From JAWXBK01 sp034439975 (GTDB taxonomy: Bacteria; Pseudomonadota; Alphaproteobacteria; Dongiales; Dongiaceae), in NCBI GenBank assembly GCA_034439975.1, contig JAWXBK010000006.1, positions 1 to 6,946 on the forward strand: a DNA stretch of 6,946 nucleotides, given 5' to 3'. This document shows positions 1-6,525 of the stretch, one piece after another. The translations under genes and the position numbers were made by a program. Positions within the stretch are counted from its first letter, which is position 1. Every line of letters starts with the position of its first letter. The notes beneath the pieces are model-generated. The model was not told the origin of the DNA. It ran no database searches and was given only the letters and a program-made list of their open reading frames with translations.

Positions 1-65
1 GAAGCGCCGGCGGGTTTACGATTGGGAACTCGGCGTCCGACGATATCCAGGTCGGCACGCTCTAA
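1..65 (+). CDS. 3' end of an upstream gene, possibly a secreted protein
   Basis: An open frame (codons starting at position 3) runs into the window and stops at TAA 63-65. The last residues read GFTIGNSASDDIQVGTL, preceded by SAG. The residues are small, polar and acidic, with a hydrophobic last residue. That composition fits the C-terminal end of an RTX- or adhesin-type substrate of type I secretion, and such genes often sit next to their exporter, which here starts about 190 bases downstream. This is inference from composition and position only: 20 residues do not identify a family. A strong hairpin directly after the stop supports this being the true gene end in this frame. Another frame also stays open here, so the call is moderate. 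Confidence 0.45.
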   Translation, partial: SAGGFTIGNSASDDIQVGTL

Positions 66-75
66 AGGATGGGAT

Positions 76-99
76 CCGGGCGCCCCGCGGGGCGCCCGG
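76..99 (+). terminator. Strong GC hairpin after the upstream gene
   Basis: A perfect 24-base palindrome begins CCGGGCGCCC at 76 and ends GGGCGCCCGG at 99. It can fold as a 10-bp stem with a CGCG loop, starting 10 bases after the stop codon at 63-65. An alternative, wider pairing joins ATCCGGG (74-80) to CCCGGAT (105-111) and is followed by TTT. The U-tract is short, so this is either a weak intrinsic terminator or an mRNA 3'-end stabiliser. It separates the upstream gene from the secretion operon and might allow partial read-through. Confidence 0.6.
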
Positions 100-174
100 C
101 GCCACCCGGATTTGCGCCGGATCAAACCTGATCGAGGCCGCGCACGCCGCTATCGCGGAGCTTCTGTTTCGGGC

Positions 175-180
175 TATAAG
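175..180 (+). promoter_or_regulatory. Candidate -10 element for the secretion operon
   Basis: TATAAG matches the -10 consensus at five of six positions and lies 77 bases before the ATG at 258. No good -35 hexamer is found 16-18 bases upstream. The rest of the 66-257 gap holds the hairpin at 76-99 and a small inverted repeat GATCA-AACC-TGATC at 120-133 that could be an operator. I see no gene in it. The promoter call is weak. Confidence 0.25.
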
Positions 181-257
181 TCACCTGCACTGGCTTGATT
201 TTCAGGGGTAGCCGCCGGCTTTCGGGCAGGCTCCCGGACCCGGCAACGGAACAATTC

Positions 258-2441
258 ATGGATTCCGCTCTTCAGAAAACGACTCCGCCCGAGGCGCAGG
301 TCCCGGTCGAGTATTCCGGCCCACAGGAGCGGCAAGACCCGCTTCTGATGAGCTTGGTCATCCTGTCGCGCCTGTTCGGCAATCCCCGGTCGCCGGCGGC
401 GTTGGCGGCGGGGCTTCCGGTCAAGGACTCCGGCATCACGCCCGAGCTGTTCGAGCGTGCGGCAGAGCGGATCGGTTTGTCCGCCTCGACCGTCAAGAAG
501 CCGCTCAAGACGATGGACGGAATCGACCTGCCGTGCGTTCTGCTGCTCAAGAACCGGCAGGCCTGCGTTCTATTGCGCAAGGAAGGCGATCTGGCCGAAA
601 TCGCCACGCCGGACAATCTCGACGGCAGCCAGCGGATCGGGCTCGACGTACTCGCAGAGCGCTACACGGGCCTTGCCATCCTCGCGCGCCCGAAGATTCG
701 TCTCGATGCACGATCCGGCGAATTTTCGGTATCGGAACCGCAATCCTGGTTCTGGGGCACCGTGCGCCAGTTCTCGCCGATCTATCTCGAGGTCGTCGTT
801 GCCTCGCTGCTGCTGAACATCTTTGCTGTCGTGACGCCGGTCTTCGTCATGTCGGTCTACAATCGCGTGGTGCCGAACCGCGCGTTCGATACGCTCTGGA
901 TTCTGGCGATCGGCGTTACGGTTGCCTACGGCTTCGATTTCATCATGCGAATGCTTCGAAGCTATTTCCTGGATCGCACGGGCAAGCAACTCGATCGCAA
1001 GATATCGGCACGAATCTTTCAGCATGTGATGGGCATCCGCATGGATGCCGCGCCGCAATCGTCCGGTGCCTTCGCCAATAGCGTTCAGCAATTCGAACCG
1101 TTGCGGGATTTCTTCACGGCCGCATCGCTGGCGGCGATCGTCGACCTGCCGTTTTTGTTCCTATTCATCTTCGTGATCTCACTGATCGCCGGACCGATCG
1201 CGATCGTGCCGCTGGTCATGATTCCGATCGTGATCGGCGTCAGCCTGCTGGTGCAGATTCCCATGCGTCGCGCCTCGGAGAAGTCGTATCGGCAGGCGTC
1301 GCAGAAACATGCGGCGCTCGTCGAATCCATTACCGGTCTCGACACGATCAAGGTGTCGTCGGCCGAAGGCCAGCGGCAGCGGGAGTGGGACGGCTATGTC
1401 GATGCGCTTGCGTCGTCGAGCACCGATGCGCGCTTCTGGGCACAGTTTTCGGTCACCTTCGTCAACCTCGCGATGCAGTTTACGACTTTGTTGTGCCTGA
1501 TCTGGGGCGTCTACCGCACGGCCGAAGGGCTCATGACGATGGGCGCCATGGTGGCAACGACGATGCTGACCGGCCGCGCGATGGCGCCCCTGGCGCAGAT
1601 CGCCGGCATGATGGTGCGGTTCAACCAGTCCTGGATGTCGCTGAAGGGACTGAACAAACTGATGGCGCTGCCGGTCGAGCGGCCGCTCGGCAAAGACTTC
1701 CTGCGACGCCCTCATATGGATGGCGCGATCGAGTTTCGCGACGTCGTGTTCCGCTATCCTGGCCAGGAAGGCGAGGCGCTCAAGAGCGTCTCGTTCCATA
1801 TCGCACCGGGAGAGCGCGTCGCGATCGTGGGCAGGATCGGTTCGGGAAAGACCACGCTCGCGCGCCTGATCGTCGGGCTGTTCGAACCGGAGCAGGGTGC
1901 CGTTCTGATCGACGGTACCGATATCAGGCAGCTCGATCCCGCGGACCTGCGACGCAATGTCGGCTGCGTATTGCAGGACACGCAGCTCTTCTTCGGCAGC
2001 GTGAAAGAGAACATCTCGCTGGGCGCACCCTATGTGGACGAGCAGTCGGTCTTGCGGGCTTCCACCATTGCGGGTGTCGACGCCTTCGTTCGCGGCCATC
2101 CGCATGGCTACGACCTTCAGGTGGGAGAATTCGGCCGCCACCTCTCCGGCGGTCAACGCCAGTCGGTCGCTATTGCGCGCTCCCTGTTGATCAATCCGCC
2201 GGTTCTGGTGTTCGATGAACCCACCAGTTCGATGGACAACAGCACCGAAAATGCCTTCAAGGCGCGGCTGGCGCAGGCGCTGCCGGGCAAGACTTTCGTT
2301 CTGGTCACGCACCGAAACTCGATGCTCTCTCTGGTTGACCGACTGATCGTACTCGATGGCGGAAAGGTCGTCGCAGACGGACCGAAAGCCGGTGTTCTCG
2401 ACGCCCTGATGAAGGGCCGCGTTCGTTCCGCTGAAGGCTGA
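258..2441 (+). CDS. Type I secretion ABC transporter (permease/ATPase, LapB/RtxB type)
   Basis: This inner-membrane ABC exporter powers one-step secretion of a protein through a periplasmic adaptor and a TolC channel. From the ATG at 258 it is 727 residues, usual for the family. Residues about 25-145 form a C39-peptidase-like domain without catalytic residues: there is no Cys in the DPLLMSLVILSRLFG stretch and no His where C39 has its HFVVL-like strand (here RQACVLL). This fits binding of an uncleaved RTX-type substrate rather than leader cleavage. The membrane domain (about 165-455) has roughly six hydrophobic helices. The ATPase domain has Walker A GRIGSGKTT (525-533), Q-loop VLQD (571-574), signature LSGGQ (629-633), Walker B VLVFDE (649-654) and H-loop His685, all intact. 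A TTG start at 195 would add 21 residues unlike the family and has no ribosome site; the ATG has a weak ACGGA seven bases upstream. The adaptor gene follows after 16 bases. Confidence 0.93.
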   Translation: MDSALQKTTPPEAQVPVEYSGPQERQDPLLMSLVILSRLFGNPRSPAALAAGLPVKDSGITPELFERAAERIGLSASTVKKPLKTMDGIDLPCVLLLKNRQACVLLRKEGDLAEIATPDNLDGSQRIGLDVLAERYTGLAILARPKIRLDARSGEFSVSEPQSWFWGTVRQFSPIYLEVVVASLLLNIFAVVTPVFVMSVYNRVVPNRAFDTLWILAIGVTVAYGFDFIMRMLRSYFLDRTGKQLDRKISARIFQHVMGIRMDAAPQSSGAFANSVQQFEPLRDFFTAASLAAIVDLPFLFLFIFVISLIAGPIAIVPLVMIPIVIGVSLLVQIPMRRASEKSYRQASQKHAALVESITGLDTIKVSSAEGQRQREWDGYVDALASSSTDARFWAQFSVTFVNLAMQFTTLLCLIWGVYRTAEGLMTMGAMVATTMLTGRAMAPLAQIAGMMVRFNQSWMSLKGLNKLMALPVERPLGKDFLRRPHMDGAIEFRDVVFRYPGQEGEALKSVSFHIAPGERVAIVGRIGSGKTTLARLIVGLFEPEQGAVLIDGTDIRQLDPADLRRNVGCVLQDTQLFFGSVKENISLGAPYVDEQSVLRASTIAGVDAFVRGHPHGYDLQVGEFGRHLSGGQRQSVAIARSLLINPPVLVFDEPTSSMDNSTENAFKARLAQALPGKTFVLVTHRNSMLSLVDRLIVLDGGKVVADGPKAGVLDALMKGRVRSAEG

Positions 2442-2457
2442 CGGGAGAAGAACAGCG

Positions 2458-3789
2458 ATGTCTTTCGCCGAAGGAAAAGCCGATCACTGGATCGACCCGT
2501 CCGACCTCGATAACAAGGGTACGCGCCTCCTTGCGCATATCTTGCTTGGCTTCATCTTCATGATCGCGTTCGTCTTTGTAATCTGGGCGAACAACGCGGT
2601 GCTCGACGAGGTCACGCTCGGCGAAGGTCGGGTCATTCCCTCAAGCACTGTCCAGATCATCCAGAATCTCGAAGGCGGTATCGTTGCCGAGATCCTTGTC
2701 CATGAGGGCCAGATCGTGGAGAAGGGCGAGGTGATGATGCGTATCGAGAACACGCTCGCCGAATCCAATTTTCGTGACCTCCGGCAGCGTTACTTGAGCG
2801 GCCTGGCTACCGTTGCGCGCCTCGAGGCGGAACTGGCCGGCATCAGCGACGCAGAGAGCATCAAGTTTCCCGAAGAGCTGCTTCTTTCCGCGCCGCAGGT
2901 TGCGCAGGCAGAGATCGATCTTTTCAGGGTGCGCCAACAGCAATTGCAGACCCAGCTTAACATCCTTGAAGACCAAATTCGGCAGCGCGAGCAGGAACTG
3001 AACGAGCTGAATGGACGCGAGCGCGCGATCGGAAGTTCGATGTCACTGGCAATGCAGGAACTGGACATTACCAAGCCTCTTGCTGCACAGGGTGTCGTGT
3101 CTCAGGTCGAGCTTTTGCGTCTTGAGCGCGAGGTTGCCGAGCTTCAATCCGAGATCGATGCCGTCAGATTGTCGCGCCCGCGCGTGCAGTCGGGTTTGGA
3201 AGAGGCGCAGTCCCGACGCGAAGAGCGGATGCTCACATTCCAGACGGAGGCCTCGCAGTTACTTGGCGAGAAGCGCGTTGAACTCGCGGCGATTACAGAG
3301 TCACTGACTGCAAACGAGGACCGTGTTACGCGCACCGAAGTTCGATCGTCGGTTCGCGGCACGATCAAGACGATCTTCATTCGGACGATCGGCGGCGTCA
3401 TTCAGCCGGGCGAGGATCTGGTGGAAGTGGTTCCGATCGAGGATACGCTGCTCGTCGAGGCCCAAATTCGTCCGTCGGACATCGCCTTCATCCGCCCGCA
3501 GCAACCGGCCGTGGTAAAAGTGACAGCATACGATTTTAGCACTTATGGCGGTCTCGACGCCGTGGTGGAAGAAATCAGTGCGGACACAATTCAGAACGAG
3601 CGCGGCGAGCATTTCTTCCGAATTCGCCTCCGGACCGACAAGAATTTCCTCGGCACCGAAGCAAACCCATTACCCATTATTCCCGGCATGACGGCCTCGG
3701 TTGATATTCTGACCGGTCACAAGACGGTGTTGGAATACCTCCTGCGTCCGATCTTGCGCGCCAAGGACACAGCGCTCCGGGAGCGGTAA
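2458..3789 (+). CDS. HlyD-family type I secretion periplasmic adaptor
   Basis: This is the membrane fusion protein that bridges the ABC exporter at 258-2441 to an outer-membrane TolC channel. At 443 residues it is of usual length. A short cytoplasmic N-terminus precedes one transmembrane helix (about 25-44). The first half-lipoyl segment is near 63-95 (QNLEGGIVAEILVHEGQIV). A long, Gln/Glu/Leu-rich coiled-coil hairpin spans about 100-285. The second lipoyl half with the family signature GTIKTIFIRTIGGVIQPGE is at 301-319, and a beta-barrel domain follows to about 420. The C-terminal hallmark PGMTASVDILTGHKTVLEYL (409-428) is present, which places it with type I secretion adaptors rather than RND-pump adaptors. 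The start is supported by GGGAGAAG at 2443-2450, seven bases before the ATG. The 16-base gap to the ABC gene implies co-transcription and probably translation in step. Confidence 0.94.
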   Translation: MSFAEGKADHWIDPSDLDNKGTRLLAHILLGFIFMIAFVFVIWANNAVLDEVTLGEGRVIPSSTVQIIQNLEGGIVAEILVHEGQIVEKGEVMMRIENTLAESNFRDLRQRYLSGLATVARLEAELAGISDAESIKFPEELLLSAPQVAQAEIDLFRVRQQQLQTQLNILEDQIRQREQELNELNGRERAIGSSMSLAMQELDITKPLAAQGVVSQVELLRLEREVAELQSEIDAVRLSRPRVQSGLEEAQSRREERMLTFQTEASQLLGEKRVELAAITESLTANEDRVTRTEVRSSVRGTIKTIFIRTIGGVIQPGEDLVEVVPIEDTLLVEAQIRPSDIAFIRPQQPAVVKVTAYDFSTYGGLDAVVEEISADTIQNERGEHFFRIRLRTDKNFLGTEANPLPIIPGMTASVDILTGHKTVLEYLLRPILRAKDTALRER

Positions 3790-3790
3790 C

Positions 3791-3808
3791 TGTGGCGGGA
3801 TTGCCACA
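3791..3808 (+). other. Small hairpin directly after the adaptor stop codon
   Basis: TGTGGC (3791-3796) pairs perfectly with GCCACA (3803-3808) across a 6-base loop. It begins two bases after the TAA at 3787-3789. No T-run follows, so it does not look like an intrinsic terminator. It could protect the 3' end of the two-gene transcript or be chance. Confidence 0.35.
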
Positions 3809-3914
3809 GAAGGGTGTCCTTGCGGCGCTGCGGGCGGGCGAGACCGGGAAAATCATCGTGCAAATCTCGGGGGCTGGTGCTAGAAATTCTTATCGCCGAC
3901 GCCACGGGGCGAGC

Positions 3915-3963
3915 CGCCGATTCGGCGCAATGCGCCAGGGGTTGCAGTTGTTGTGGCGTTTTT
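3915..3963 (+). promoter_or_regulatory. Overlapping inverted repeats and T-run in the leader of the first tolC gene
   Basis: Two 13-base inverted repeats overlap by four bases: CGCCGA-T-TCGGCG (3915-3927) and GGCGCA-A-TGCGCC (3924-3936). A third possible stem, CGCCA (3933-3937) with TGGCG (3954-3958), is followed at once by TTTTT (3959-3963). The first two cannot both form in full, and the second competes with the third. The layout could be an operator pair or an attenuator controlling read-through from the adaptor gene into tolC. The one-base loops make the first two better as DNA-binding palindromes than as RNA hairpins. A weak -10-like TAGAAA is at 3881-3886, without a convincing -35. The function is inferred. 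Confidence 0.35.
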
Positions 3964-4046
3964 CGCAGCGGTGACAGATGTTCCGTTGCGTTTGGCACGG
4001 TGCTGAACGACCAACCGGTTCTGATCAAAGGTTTTGGGGGCCTGAG

Positions 4047-5387
4047 ATGACAAGCAAAAATATCATGGTTTTGGCTGCCTTCGCGGCAGGCACGTTCCTC
4101 GCCTCGGGTGCATTCTCGAGTGCGAGCGCTGGTACGCTCGAAGAGGCCGTCGGCCTCGCGATCGCGACCAACCCGCGCGTCGGCGTAGTGTCCAACGATC
4201 GCAAAGCGGTCGAAGAGGAACTCCGCCAGGGTGTGGCGCTCTACTATCCCTCGGTCGACCTTCAGGCTTCGTCGGGTGCCGATTGGAACAACAACGGGAC
4301 AACTTCCGGTTGTTGCGACAATTCACGGACACTCTGGCGTAACCAGGCGACCCTGACGATCAGCCAGCTGCTGTTCGACGGTCACTTCACCGACAACGAA
4401 GTCGCGCGTCAGGAAGCGCGGGTGAAGTCGGCGGCGTACCGGGTGAGCGAAGCCGCCGAATTCGTCGGTCTGGATGCTGTCGAAGCGTATCTCGAAGTGC
4501 TTCGTCATCGTGATCGGCTCGTCAATGCCGAGCAGAACGTGATCGTCCACCAGGGAACTCTCGGTGACGTCAACCTCCGTTCGCAGGCTGGTGGCGGCAA
4601 TATCGCCGACGTCCGTCAGGCCGAAGCACGCCTTGCTTCGTCGGAGTCGGCGATGACCCAGATCCGCGGCGATCTCAACGACGCCGAGTATCGTTATCTC
4701 AACGTTGTCGGCGTCGCGCCGGACAGCCTCTCGGCTCCGGTCGTTCCGTACGACATGCTGCCGGCAAGCCTCGAGGACGCGGTCGCGGCCTCGCTGGCGA
4801 ACAGCCCGACCATCGCGTTCTCGCGCGCTGACGTCGAAACGGCGGCGGCCGAAGCAGCCCAGCAGACCGCGGCCTACTGGCCGGATCTGCGGCTCGAACT
4901 GACCGGCGACGTGACCGACAATGACGGCGGCTCGACGCGCACGAACTACAACGCGTCGGCTCTGGTCGTCATGCGCTGGAACCTCTATCGCGGCGGTGCG
5001 GACTCGGCTCGGGTGCGCGAGTTCAAGCATCGTCTTGCCGAAGCGACCGACCAGCTCCTGATCAACGAGCGTCAGGTTGCCGAGGATGCACGGGTGTCAT
5101 GGAATGCGATCCAGACGGCCCGTCAGAGCGTCGAGATCCTCAAGCGTGAGGTCGATGCGAACCTGAGCACGCGCGATGTCTACAATCAGCAGTTCGATAT
5201 CGGCCAGCGCGGCCTGCTCGACCTGCTCGACTCGGAAAACGAGCTGTTCCTGTCGCGCGACAGCCTGATCACGGCAACCTACGCGGAAATGTTTGCGGCC
5301 TACCGTCTCCTCGCGACGAGCGGCAGTCTGGTTGAAGCGCTCGGTCTCCAGGAGCCCGAGACGGCGATGCAGGCATCGATGGAGTAG
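4047..5387 (+). CDS. TolC-family outer membrane channel, probably of the type I secretion system
   Basis: This is an outer-membrane efflux/secretion channel; TolC proteins act as trimers that form a periplasmic tunnel and a beta-barrel pore. From ATG 4047 the protein is 446 residues. It has a signal peptide of about 28 residues with a hydrophobic core and a likely cleavage after ASA, then the family opening TLEEAVGLAIATNP (30-43). Two repeated OEP halves can be seen: QGVALYYPSVDLQASSG (61-77) and QTAAYWPDLRLELTGDV (272-288) match each other at the start of their beta-strands, as do SQLLFDG (106-112) and RWNLYRGG (310-317). The rest is long amphipathic helix. An in-frame ATG at 3978 would bury the signal peptide behind 23 residues, so it is rejected; GGGGG at 4036-4040 lies near the chosen start. 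It follows the adaptor gene by 257 bases, so it may have its own promoter. The only two cysteines are adjacent (89-90). Confidence 0.93.
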   Translation: MTSKNIMVLAAFAAGTFLASGAFSSASAGTLEEAVGLAIATNPRVGVVSNDRKAVEEELRQGVALYYPSVDLQASSGADWNNNGTTSGCCDNSRTLWRNQATLTISQLLFDGHFTDNEVARQEARVKSAAYRVSEAAEFVGLDAVEAYLEVLRHRDRLVNAEQNVIVHQGTLGDVNLRSQAGGGNIADVRQAEARLASSESAMTQIRGDLNDAEYRYLNVVGVAPDSLSAPVVPYDMLPASLEDAVAASLANSPTIAFSRADVETAAAEAAQQTAAYWPDLRLELTGDVTDNDGGSTRTNYNASALVVMRWNLYRGGADSARVREFKHRLAEATDQLLINERQVAEDARVSWNAIQTARQSVEILKREVDANLSTRDVYNQQFDIGQRGLLDLLDSENELFLSRDSLITATYAEMFAAYRLLATSGSLVEALGLQEPETAMQASME

Positions 5388-5442
5388 TTTTAAAAGCCTG
5401 GGAGTAAGGCCTCCCCCAAGGGTCCAAACTTCCGACTTCTAT

Positions 5443-5472
5443 TGACCCCCGGATCGCAGGATCCGGGGGTCA
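5443..5472 (+). terminator. Intrinsic terminator after the first tolC gene
   Basis: TGACCCCCGGAT (5443-5454) pairs perfectly with ATCCGGGGGTCA (5461-5472) in a 12-bp stem with the six-base loop CGCAGG. It is followed by the moderately T-rich TTCGTTTC. It sits 55 bases after the TAG at 5385-5387. A smaller inverted repeat, GGGAG (5400-5404) and CTCCC (5411-5415), lies just before it. This closes the secretion/TolC unit and insulates it from the tRNA and methyltransferase region. Positions 5481-5590 show no gene or other signal. Confidence 0.85.
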
Positions 5473-5590
5473 TTCGTTTCTGGATTCGCTTCAGGAACAA
5501 GATGCGCGTCCGCGGATTCCATGCGTGCGACAAGCCGGCCTTAAAGGACGCCAGCGACGAAACCGGATCGTGAAGGGCGGGATTACGCGG

Positions 5591-5664
5591 TGGAGGCCCG
5601 GGCCGGAATCGAACCGACGTACGGGGATTTGCAGTCCCCTGCATGGCCACTCTGCCACCGGGCC
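5591..5664 (-). tRNA. trnC: tRNA-Cys (GCA anticodon)
   Basis: Read on the minus strand, this 74-base segment folds as a full cloverleaf. The acceptor stem is GGCCCGG with CCGGGCC. The anticodon stem is GGGGA/TCCCC around loop CTGCAAA, giving anticodon GCA. The T-arm is GTCGG-TTCGATT-CCGGC, with one G-U pair. The discriminator base is U, as expected for tRNA-Cys recognition by CysRS, and the 3' CCA is encoded. Its 5' end is at 5664 and it has its own promoter just upstream. It points toward the terminator of the first tolC gene and away from the methyltransferase gene. I found no clear terminator for it. Confidence 0.96.
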
Positions 5665-5680
5665 GGGGGCGTGGCGCGGA

Positions 5681-5709
5681 GATATACGGGGCCGGCCGGA
5701 TCGGGTCAA
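5681..5709 (-). promoter_or_regulatory. Sigma-70-type promoter of tRNA-Cys
   Basis: On the minus strand, TTGACC (5704-5709, preceded by C, so CTTGAC) is followed after exactly 17 bases by TATATC (5681-5686). This is close to the alphaproteobacterial housekeeping consensus. The predicted start of transcription is near 5674, about ten bases before the mature tRNA 5' end at 5664, which is usual for a tRNA gene. The spacer is GC-only apart from its upstream edge. Confidence 0.8.
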
Positions 5710-5793
5710 GAAATCCGCGCGTTCGTCCGGGAATCCTCAGTCGAAATTAGGGGTCGCCATCGGCCGGGCAGATTTGTAAATAGGGTCCGCATC

Positions 5794-5800
5794 AGAAGGG
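5794..5800 (+). promoter_or_regulatory. Ribosome binding site that sets the methyltransferase start
   Basis: AGAAGGG lies seven bases before the ATG at 5808 and four before an in-frame GTG at 5805. The spacing favours the ATG. The upstream stretch 5710-5793 has TAAATA at 5777-5782 as a possible -10 but no good -35. Confidence 0.6.
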
Positions 5801-5807
5801 AACCGTG

Positions 5808-6458
5808 ATGATCGCCGAAACAGCCAGGCGCAACATGGTCGATTGCCAGCTTCGAACCAACCGCGTCACCGATGAAGCGGTGCTCGCGGCGTTCGAAAGC
5901 GTGCCGCGCGAACGCTTCGTTCCTGCCGGTCGTCGTGCGGTCGCCTATGTCGACGATGATATCGAGATCGCGCCCGGACGCTTTCTGATGGAGCCGATGG
6001 TGCTCGCGCGCCTGGTGCAGGAGGCGATGATCGGAACAAACGACGTGGCGATGGTGATCGGATGCAGTGTCGGATATTCGGCTGCCATCGTCTCGCGCGT
6101 CGCGGGTACGGTGGTCGCGATCGAGCAGGATCCCGATCTCGCGGCACGGGCCAATAACCTGCTGCGCGAATTCGGTGCCGACAATGTGGCGGTGTTTCAG
6201 GCGCTCCATGCCGAGGGCTATGCAGGCCAGGCCCCGTACGATGCAATATTGATCGATGGCGCGGTCGATCATGTTCCGGCGACGCTGTTCGACCAGTTGG
6301 GCGAGGGCGGGCGGCTGGTCGCGGTTCGTCGCGCCGGTCCGGTTGGCGAGGCGATCTTGTTTCTGAAGGTTGGCGGCGTCATATCGGAGCGCACGCTGTT
6401 TGATGCAGCGATACCGGTCCTGCCGGGTTTTGAGCGGCGACCGGAATTCGCGTTCTGA
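5808..6458 (+). CDS. Degenerate protein-L-isoaspartate O-methyltransferase-like protein
   Basis: This is a 216-residue protein of PIMT (Pcm) fold. The N-terminal part RRNMVDCQLRTNRVTDEAVL (8-27) and SVPRERFVP (31-39) are typical of the family, in which PIMT methylates damaged isoaspartyl residues using S-adenosylmethionine. The SAM-binding loop is present but altered: IGCSVGYSAA (84-93) in place of the usual EIGTGSGYQAA, followed by the acidic end of strand 2, VVAIEQDP (102-109). YDAILIDGAV (144-153) corresponds to motif II. The usual catalytic/substrate segment TISQP is replaced by RFLMEP (58-63), so repair activity is doubtful. It starts 67 bases before a TolC gene, and the two are probably co-transcribed. 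This tells of a role linked to the envelope or simply a conserved neighbourhood; the sequence does not decide. Databases would probably name it PIMT on fold alone. Confidence 0.85.
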   Translation: MIAETARRNMVDCQLRTNRVTDEAVLAAFESVPRERFVPAGRRAVAYVDDDIEIAPGRFLMEPMVLARLVQEAMIGTNDVAMVIGCSVGYSAAIVSRVAGTVVAIEQDPDLAARANNLLREFGADNVAVFQALHAEGYAGQAPYDAILIDGAVDHVPATLFDQLGEGGRLVAVRRAGPVGEAILFLKVGGVISERTLFDAAIPVLPGFERRPEFAF

Positions 6459-6485
6459 CGCACAAGCGTCACGGAAATTGTGAGC

Positions 6486-6503
6486 GAGTGACCGCCGTCA
6501 CTC
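6486..6503 (+). other. Inverted repeat between the PIMT-like gene and the second tolC
   Basis: GAGTGAC (6486-6492) pairs with GTCACTC (6497-6503) across CGCC, a 7-bp stem. A further GTCAC occurs at 6468-6472. It lies nine bases before the GAGGA ribosome site of the next gene and is not followed by a T-run. It could be an operator or a hairpin that tunes translation or processing of the two-gene transcript. Confidence 0.35.
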
Positions 6504-6525
6504 TCCGAATCGAGGAAATCGGGTC

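Noticed and set aside
195..257. TTG start at 195 for the ABC transporter, adding 21 residues
   Set aside because: No ribosome site precedes it, and the added residues do not resemble family N-termini; the ATG at 258 gives a normal length.
1179..2312. Long minus-strand open frame (377 codons) inside the ABC gene
   Set aside because: It is His/Arg/Asp-rich and lies opposite a gene with intact ABC motifs: a shadow frame of GC-rich coding DNA.
3792..3974. 60-codon open frame directly after the adaptor stop
   Set aside because: The GTG start lies inside the small hairpin and has no ribosome site; the product is a low-complexity basic peptide.
4023..4035. GATCAAAGGTTTT before tolC resembling the reverse strand of the inverted repeat at 120-133 (GATCAGGTTTGATC)
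   Set aside because: Matching needs a two-base gap and reversed orientation; likely chance. It would matter only if the motif recurs upstream of other envelope genes.
3978..4046. ATG at 3978 as the start of the first TolC
   Set aside because: It would place 23 polar residues in front of an otherwise typical signal peptide starting at 4047.
3814..4050. 78-codon open frame with seven Cys codons whose stop overlaps the tolC start as ATGA
   Set aside because: It needs a GTG start without a ribosome site, has scattered Arg/Cys/Ser content typical of a random GC-rich frame, and resembles no family I know. The ATGA overlap is suggestive of coupling but not enough.
4323..5030. Minus-strand open frame (235 codons) opposite the first TolC gene
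   Set aside because: It is Arg/Val-rich with no recognisable motif, opposite a well-supported gene; a shadow frame.
5591..5664. tRNA-Cys as an attachment site for an integrated element
   Set aside because: No integrase, no duplicated tRNA 3' end and no change in base composition are visible inside the window.
5525..5808. Open frames on both strands across the tRNA-Cys gene
   Set aside because: They read through a complete tRNA gene and its promoter and show no protein features.
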